Assembly (NCBI GenBank): GCA_002914805.1
Contig: JXTB01000239.1
Span: 156,632-220,631, forward strand
Length of the DNA: 64,000 nt
DNA from: Parasponia andersonii
Taxonomy: Eukaryota; Streptophyta; Magnoliopsida; Rosales; Cannabaceae
Direction of reading: 5' to 3'
Below, piece after piece: positions 58,915 to 64,000 of the stretch (positions are counted from its first letter, which is position 1; every line of letters starts with the position of its first letter). The notes beneath the pieces were generated by a model. It saw nothing but the letters and a program-made list of their open reading frames with translations. It searched no databases and was not told the origin of the DNA. Both the position numbers and the translations under genes were made by a program.

Positions 58915-60530
58915 AATAGGTAATTTAATATATTTTTAATATGATAGTAACTGATAATTAGTTACCAGTCACCAATCTTTGCAACTAGTTATTAGTTTAA
59001 AATCAGTAACTAAATAAATTAGTAATGATAACCAATATAATTAGTAACTAAATTAGATAATAGAAATAAGAAAGACTAATAATTAAATATCGTGACTGGT
59101 AACCAAAAAAATTAAATAACCAATAACTGTAAAAATTAAAAACTATATAGAAATTGATAATCAATTGTTATTAGATACTACTTACTAGTAACTAGCTACT
59201 AGTGCAAGAAGATTTGGAGAAACTATTAATTATATAAAAACTGGTAACCAATAACAATAGTGGTACTAGAAAACCAATAACTAAAGAAACCAATAATTAT
59301 ATTAGATACTAATAACTAGTAGTTATTAGTTACCATTTACCAGTAATTAATAACTAGTCATTGACTTTTTTTAATTAGCCCTTTGTCAGAAATCAGTTTT
59401 GAAATTAGTAATGGTTACTAAAGTAATTAGTAACTAAATTAATTAACAATAACCAAATTAATTAAAGATAATCAGAAAATCTAGTAATTAAATTAGCTAA
59501 TTGTAATTAGAAAAACTAATTATTAAATTCTTGTGATTGGTGACCAATAATTAGAGAAATCGAAAACTAGTGACTAGTGAAACCAATAACTATATTAGAA
59601 ACTAGTAATCAGTAGTTATTAGTTACCAATAATTGGTTACTGGTAACTAATCTTTGATATTTTGTAACTGACTCTTTGTTTGAAATTAATAACAAAATTA
59701 GTAATGATAACTAAAATAATTAGTAACTAAATTAGTTTATGTAACCAAAAAACTAATAACTAAATTAGTTAACAATACCCAAAAGAACTAGTATCCAAAT
59801 TGTTGTGACCGACAACTAGTTACTAAAGAAATCGGAAACTAATAAATGGAGAAATCAATATTTATATTAGAAATTAGTAACCACTAATCAAGTTTATAAT
59901 TAATAACCTTTAACAAATGACCAAATTGACTAGGAGCTTACTTTGGACATTTTGAAATCAGTAAAAGTTGCTAGTATCTAGACAAAGAAAAAAAAAGGGA
60001 GGAGGGGATTTTTAAAAAGCAAGAAGAAAGACAAAAGGGGGAATTAGGGATGATTCATGAGAATTATGGTGAAAGAATTTAGAAAAGAAAAAAAGAGTAA
60101 AGAGTAATTAAACTAGAAAATCCAGTACTTAAATTAGCTAATTGTAATAAGAAAAACTAATTATTAAATTGTTGTGACTGGTGACTAATAATTAGAGAAA
60201 TCGAAAACTAATAATCGGTGAAGTCAATCACTATATTAAAAACTAGTAATAACTATATTAAAAACTAGTAATCAGTGGTTATTAGTTACTAATAACTGGT
60301 TATTGGTAACCAATTATTGATATTTTGTAACTGACTATTTGTTTGAAATTGATAACAAAATTAGTAATGATAACCAAATTGATCAGTAACTAAATTAATT
60401 AACGTAACCAAAAAAATTAATAACTAAATTAGTTAACTTTATGGTGAAAGAATTTAGAAAAGGGGGGAAAAAAAAAAAGTAAAGATAAAACGTGAGGGAA
60501 TAAAAGATGAAGAGAATGATGTTCCCGGGG
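58915..60530. repeat. Diverged ~300-370-bp tandem repeat field
   Basis: Successive monomers each contain GTTATTAGTTACCA (near 58956, 59325, 59617 and 60274). This is followed by GGTTACTGGTAACYAATC, TTTGTAACTGACTCTTTGTTTGAAAT, AATTAGTAATGATAACC and AGTAACTAAATTA. The pair 59484-59760 and 60119-60440 is the clearest. Two purine-rich spacers (59985-60105 and 60440-60530) share TATGGTGAAAGAATTTAGAAAAG. The dominant words AGTAACTA and TAGTTACT are inverse complements, so the whole field is rich in short hairpins. No coding frame survives. It looks like an old local satellite. Confidence 0.7.
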
Positions 60531-61330
60531 CTTGAACTTGTAACCCAAGTATAAGTCAAGGAGGCCCCAAGGACTCTGTCCGCCTGCTTTTAAGTTATTT
60601 TACCATGCTTCTTATTAAATAATATAATTAAAATAAATGACTTTAATTACAGAATTGTCACTACATCTATTGACTGTATTTTTATAATTCTTTTAGCTTT
60701 ATACAGTATGAAAAAAGTATGCACCGTATTTTTTTGATTTTTTTTTCTTTTGTACGTAAAACTGAACAAAACCCACAAAACAAAACAAAACCATCCAAAA
60801 CCCCTCGGCCCTCACCGAGCAAATGAGCTCTCGACGCAGAGATGCTATGGTAGACTCACATCTTCCATCCAAATTTCATTCTTTGTAGCACCTATTTCTA
60901 ACCTATTCACCTTCTCCACCGCCCCGAGTGTAGCATCTTCAACAAAAATCAGCTTTATTACTGGTTTGATCTCATATTTTGGTTCGATATCTTCCTCTCT
61001 GGGGCGTTTTTGTACCTGGGTTCTTCGATTTCTCAAATGGGTATTAACAATTTTTTCTGAAGTTTCTGCCTAAATCTTAATTTCAGTTAGTGGGTATATC
61101 TCAAATTGTGAGAAGGAAAAGATATCCATGGAGTTTAATCTCAGTGATTCATTCATTTGAGATGCCCATTTTCAATTTTTTGTTCTGGGTTTTCTGGTTT
61201 TTGACGTGGTTATGGATATTTGGTTGTGTTTTGAATCCTTATTTTGATGGGTTGTTATGGATATTTGGTTGTGTTTGGAATCCTTATTTTGATGGGTGGC
61301 TATTTTTCAATTTGAGAAAACTCCTACAAC
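60531..61330. other. Spacer before the PPR relic
   Basis: No supported gene. The frames at 60750-61073 (+) and 60845-61036 (-) occupy the same unique DNA and neither shows a family signature. The stretch 60536-60600 faintly resembles a tRNA-derived sequence on the minus strand (AGTTCAAGCCCC). It also contains the 45-bp repeat listed separately. Confidence 0.35.
61208..61297 (+). repeat. 45-bp tandem duplication
   Basis: 61208-61252 and 61253-61297 are nearly identical (TTATGGATATTTGGTTGTGT ... ATTTTGATGGG). They lie in the upstream region of the PPR relic. Confidence 0.9.
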
Positions 61331-62543
61331 ATGCTCTCTCTGCGACCCATTCGCAGGTTTTGACATGCCGCTACCACTGTAGTATCAAATGAGTTCTCTG
61401 CAGCAGCGTCCAATAAGGTTTTTAATCCAAAAGAGTTAGAAGAACCTGCCTTTGTTAAGCTCAAAGCGGAGAGAGACCCTGAGAAGCTATTCCACTTGTT
61501 TAAGGCAAATGCCCATAACAGGATTGTTATTGAAAACCGGTTTGCGTTTGAAGATACGGTGTTGCGGTTAGCTTGAGCTCGGCGGTTCGACTATATTGAG
61601 CACTTGCTGGAGCATCAGAAGACTCTTCCGCAGCGCCGGCGTGAAGGGTTCATTGTGAGGATTATAATGTTGTATGGTAAGGCTGGAATGACCAAAAATG
61701 CAATAGATACTTTTTTATGATATGCATCTGTATAATTGTCGAAGGACTATTAAATCTTTCAATGCTGCATTTAAGGTTTTGACACTATCCCGCGATTTAA
61801 GAGCAATTGAGGACTTTTTTACGGAGGTTCCATTGAAGTTTGTATTGGATGTGGTTTCAATTAATATTATTATTAAGGCTTTCTGTGAAATGGGTATTTT
61901 GGATAAAGCATACTTGGTTGTGGTGGAGATGGGACAGGTGGGGATACAACCGGATTTTATCACATACACAACACTGATGTCAGCGTTTTATAAGCATAAT
62001 AGAAGTGAGACTGGCAATAGTTTATGGAACCTTATGGTGCTAAGTAGGTTTTTGCCCAATCTTGCTACATTCATTGTTAGAATTCAGTATCTTGTTAATA
62101 AGAGAAGAGCTTGGGAAGCTAACAGAGTGATGAGTTGATGCCAGAGATTGGCATTACACTAGACGAGATTACCTACAATTTGGTGATCAAAGGGTTTTTG
62201 CCTATCAGGCTACCTTGAAATGGCTAAGAGGGTTTATTCTGATCTACATTCCAAGGGTTACAAACCCAACATCAAAATATACCAGACCATGATTCATTAT
62301 CTTTGTAAAGAAGGGGATTATGTTTAGCTTATACCATGTGCAAAGACTGCATGCAAAAGAATTGGTTTCCGAATGTGCATACTATACATTCCTTGCTTGA
62401 ACCTTAAGAAGAATGGGCAGCTTGGTAAGGCTAAGGCAATTATTACAATGGCTCAGAGACGGGTACCTCCTTTTTCTTCTAAACAAATGGGTGCTCTGCA
62501 ATTCATATTGTCCAGGCGAAGAATTAAAGACGTGAAACTGTAA
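61331..62543 (+). pseudogene. PPR protein relic, At1g80150-like
   Basis: Intronless relic of a mitochondrial P-class pentatricopeptide repeat protein. It begins MLSLRPIRRF at 61331 and breaks at once on TGA (61361). The same frame continues through NPKELEEPAFVKLK, RDPEKLFHLFKANAHNR and ENRFAFEDTVLRLA to a second TGA (61574), then DYIEHLLEHQKTLPQ and FIVRIIMLYGKAGM. An extra T in the run at 61711-61716 shifts the frame to the open block 61722-62138 (KSFNAAF, INIIIKAFCEMGILDKAY, QPDFITYTTLMSAFYKH, LWNLMVL, NKRRAWEAN). More shifts lie near 62130, 62205, 62325 and 62405. Last phrases: YTMCKDCMQKNWFPN and SRRRIKDVKL, TAA at 62541. The wording follows Arabidopsis At1g80150 as I remember it. With this much damage it is a pseudogene, and an intact paralogue should exist elsewhere. 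Confidence 0.85.
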
Positions 62544-64000
62544 AAGAGAAATTTCTTTATCTAATGTAACCCAGAAGCTCAACAGGAGCCGGTAATTCTT
62601 TTTTTCCTATCTTTATTCTGTAATTTTTTTGACTATTTGGATATGAACTTTGCTGGGTTAGATCACACCAAAGGCAGGCTTTTTCTTTTAAGTGAATTTG
62701 TTGTACCACCGCAATAAAGTTTGTCATTAGATGAGATTTTGGAATGGAAATTGTTATTCGTAAGTTCTTTCTGCAATGACTTCCTCTTTCCATGCAATGT
62801 GCATTTCAATGTGTTTCGTGCAATCATAGGGGCTACAATCCATTTTTTATAAATTATTATGCAATGCTATAATTCCTTACCTTCTCTTTGTTTTCTAACT
62901 ATACCGCAAAATAGGACTGTGTTTGCTTGCTCCTTTATGAACTGTAGGATTAAAATGTCAATTTTCTTCCTTGTCATTCTCCTTTGTTGTGCATTGCCAA
63001 TCTCTGTATTTAGTACCTTCTTTTTTCTTTTTGTTAAGCACATGCATTTCTGTGTAGAGTAGTTAGCTGTAATCATTCTGCTAGTTGGCTTAATTGCTAT
63101 TGTTTGTGTAATGTCTCATTTTGTGTTTGGTGATTTGTCTATATCCTTATGTATGGTTGTATATTTCGTCCTTACATATTATTTTATTAAGGACGATTAG
63201 TTGATGTTAAATACCAATGAATTCCTGATACATTACATCAGTCTTTCCTTTCAAGTCTCTGTACGGTCGTAGTTGTTTCTGGTATCTTAAAAGTTTGATT
63301 CTGTTTCTGCTTGGTGGTGAAGAACAGAAGGACCAACCAAATTACTACAAAGTCATTCCTGTTCGACATCATGAAAATCTGGTAATTTTCAATTATTTTT
63401 GCAAATCTTGTAGGTTAGGCTATTTAATGATCTATCAGGATCAAGTTATATCAAGTATTTTACTGGTAGATGTATCTATAATTTTTTTAAAGGTTAATAT
63501 TGCGTAGAAATTATTATTCGAGTCTCAAACCTTTATATCTTGAAACTTGATGATTTTCATGCATTATAATTGCTGATAATGCTGTTTGAATTGTTATAAA
63601 TTCAATTGGTTAACATTCCCTTATTCTAAAGTTGTCATTCCCAGGAATGAATCAATAGCTCCTGATCAATTGTTGAGGAGTAAGAACGTTCACTTGGATG
63701 GTTCTTTAGCAAGAGGACACCAAGCTGGAGAGTGAGAGTCGGTTGATTGTGGTTGCTGTGGTGCGAAAACGATCGACAAATGTAAAAAAGAAGCCAAGCT
63801 GCTAGATTATATGCTTTGAGGATTTCATTTCGGGCTCTTTATCTACATGCTGTATATCTCCACATCGCTATTACCATGCTGAAGTTTCAAGTGGTTTAAG
63901 CCTGGAAGCAGCTTATATATGTGTGGAAAGGCGAGAAGAGACTGTTATTAGCTGCTTGTCGATTGCACTGGACGGCTTGTAATATCGGAATTTGAATAGA
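62544..64000. other. Unassigned right-hand region
   Basis: AT-rich with T-runs and no recognisable protein. It may be downstream (3' UTR) sequence of the PPR relic's ancestor. The segment 63640-63800 is GC-richer and gene-like in texture, but I could not assign a frame. Confidence 0.35.

Noticed and set aside
60536..60600. tRNA-like or SINE-like sequence on the minus strand
   Set aside because: Only a loose B-box (AGTTCAAGCC) is visible. No acceptor stem, anticodon arm or A-box pairs up, and no repeat partner exists in the window.
60845..61036. Minus-strand frame with charged text (RPREEDIEPKYEIKP)
   Set aside because: Overlaps a plus-strand frame of equal quality, lacks splice sites that would extend it, and matches no family I recall.

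Overview
The window is nuclear DNA of a flowering plant, most likely a eudicot. It has AT-rich spacers, short exons with GT-AG introns, plant-type LTR retrotransposons primed by initiator tRNA-Met, hAT relics, and single-copy genes whose closest recalled relatives are Arabidopsis proteins. No species is claimed. Nothing looks bacterial or organellar, and there is no CRISPR array or convincing RNA gene. Splice sites and residues were read by eye; family names come from recalled motifs, not searches.

Layout. 1-3758: 3' end of a Ty3/gypsy element of the Tat group, with a decayed, spliced antisense ORF and a + strand LTR. 4743-6961: solo LTR of a Tekay-like chromovirus with a perfect 5-bp target duplication. 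8394-8895: short TIR element. 9024-15263: decayed Ty1/copia element carrying several younger insertions. 15780-26404: a small neighbourhood of a cysteine-rich secreted peptide family, with one apparently intact two-exon gene (25368-26404) and two inverted relics (about 16200-16623 and 21440-21710), separated by a 253-bp tandem duplication, an LTR remnant and a decayed Tat pol fragment. 26913-28601: rhomboid protease gene. 29184-30766 (minus): plastid-type DCC oxidoreductase gene with two upstream G-boxes. 31091-31729: foldback elements. 32527-33296: solo LTR of the Tat family, next to a decayed hAT transposase gene. 40030-52598: nested retrotransposons, in which an old minus-strand LTR is split by a small hAT-like element and by a 10-kb Tekay chromovirus whose own 3' LTR contains a second pol segment. 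53478-56749: SEC11 signal peptidase gene. 58915-60530: diverged tandem repeat of about 300 bp. 61331-62543: PPR pseudogene related to Arabidopsis At1g80150.

Four host genes look functional: the cysteine-rich peptide gene, the rhomboid gene, the DCC gene and SEC11. They act in separate cellular processes and share no operon-like logic. About a third of the window is recognisable transposon sequence. The least explained items are the chimeric 3' LTR with an N at a deletion point, the strong bias of the chromovirus stop codons to TAG, the spliced antisense ORF of the Tat element, the CX3C peptide family and the tandem-repeat field beside SEC11.
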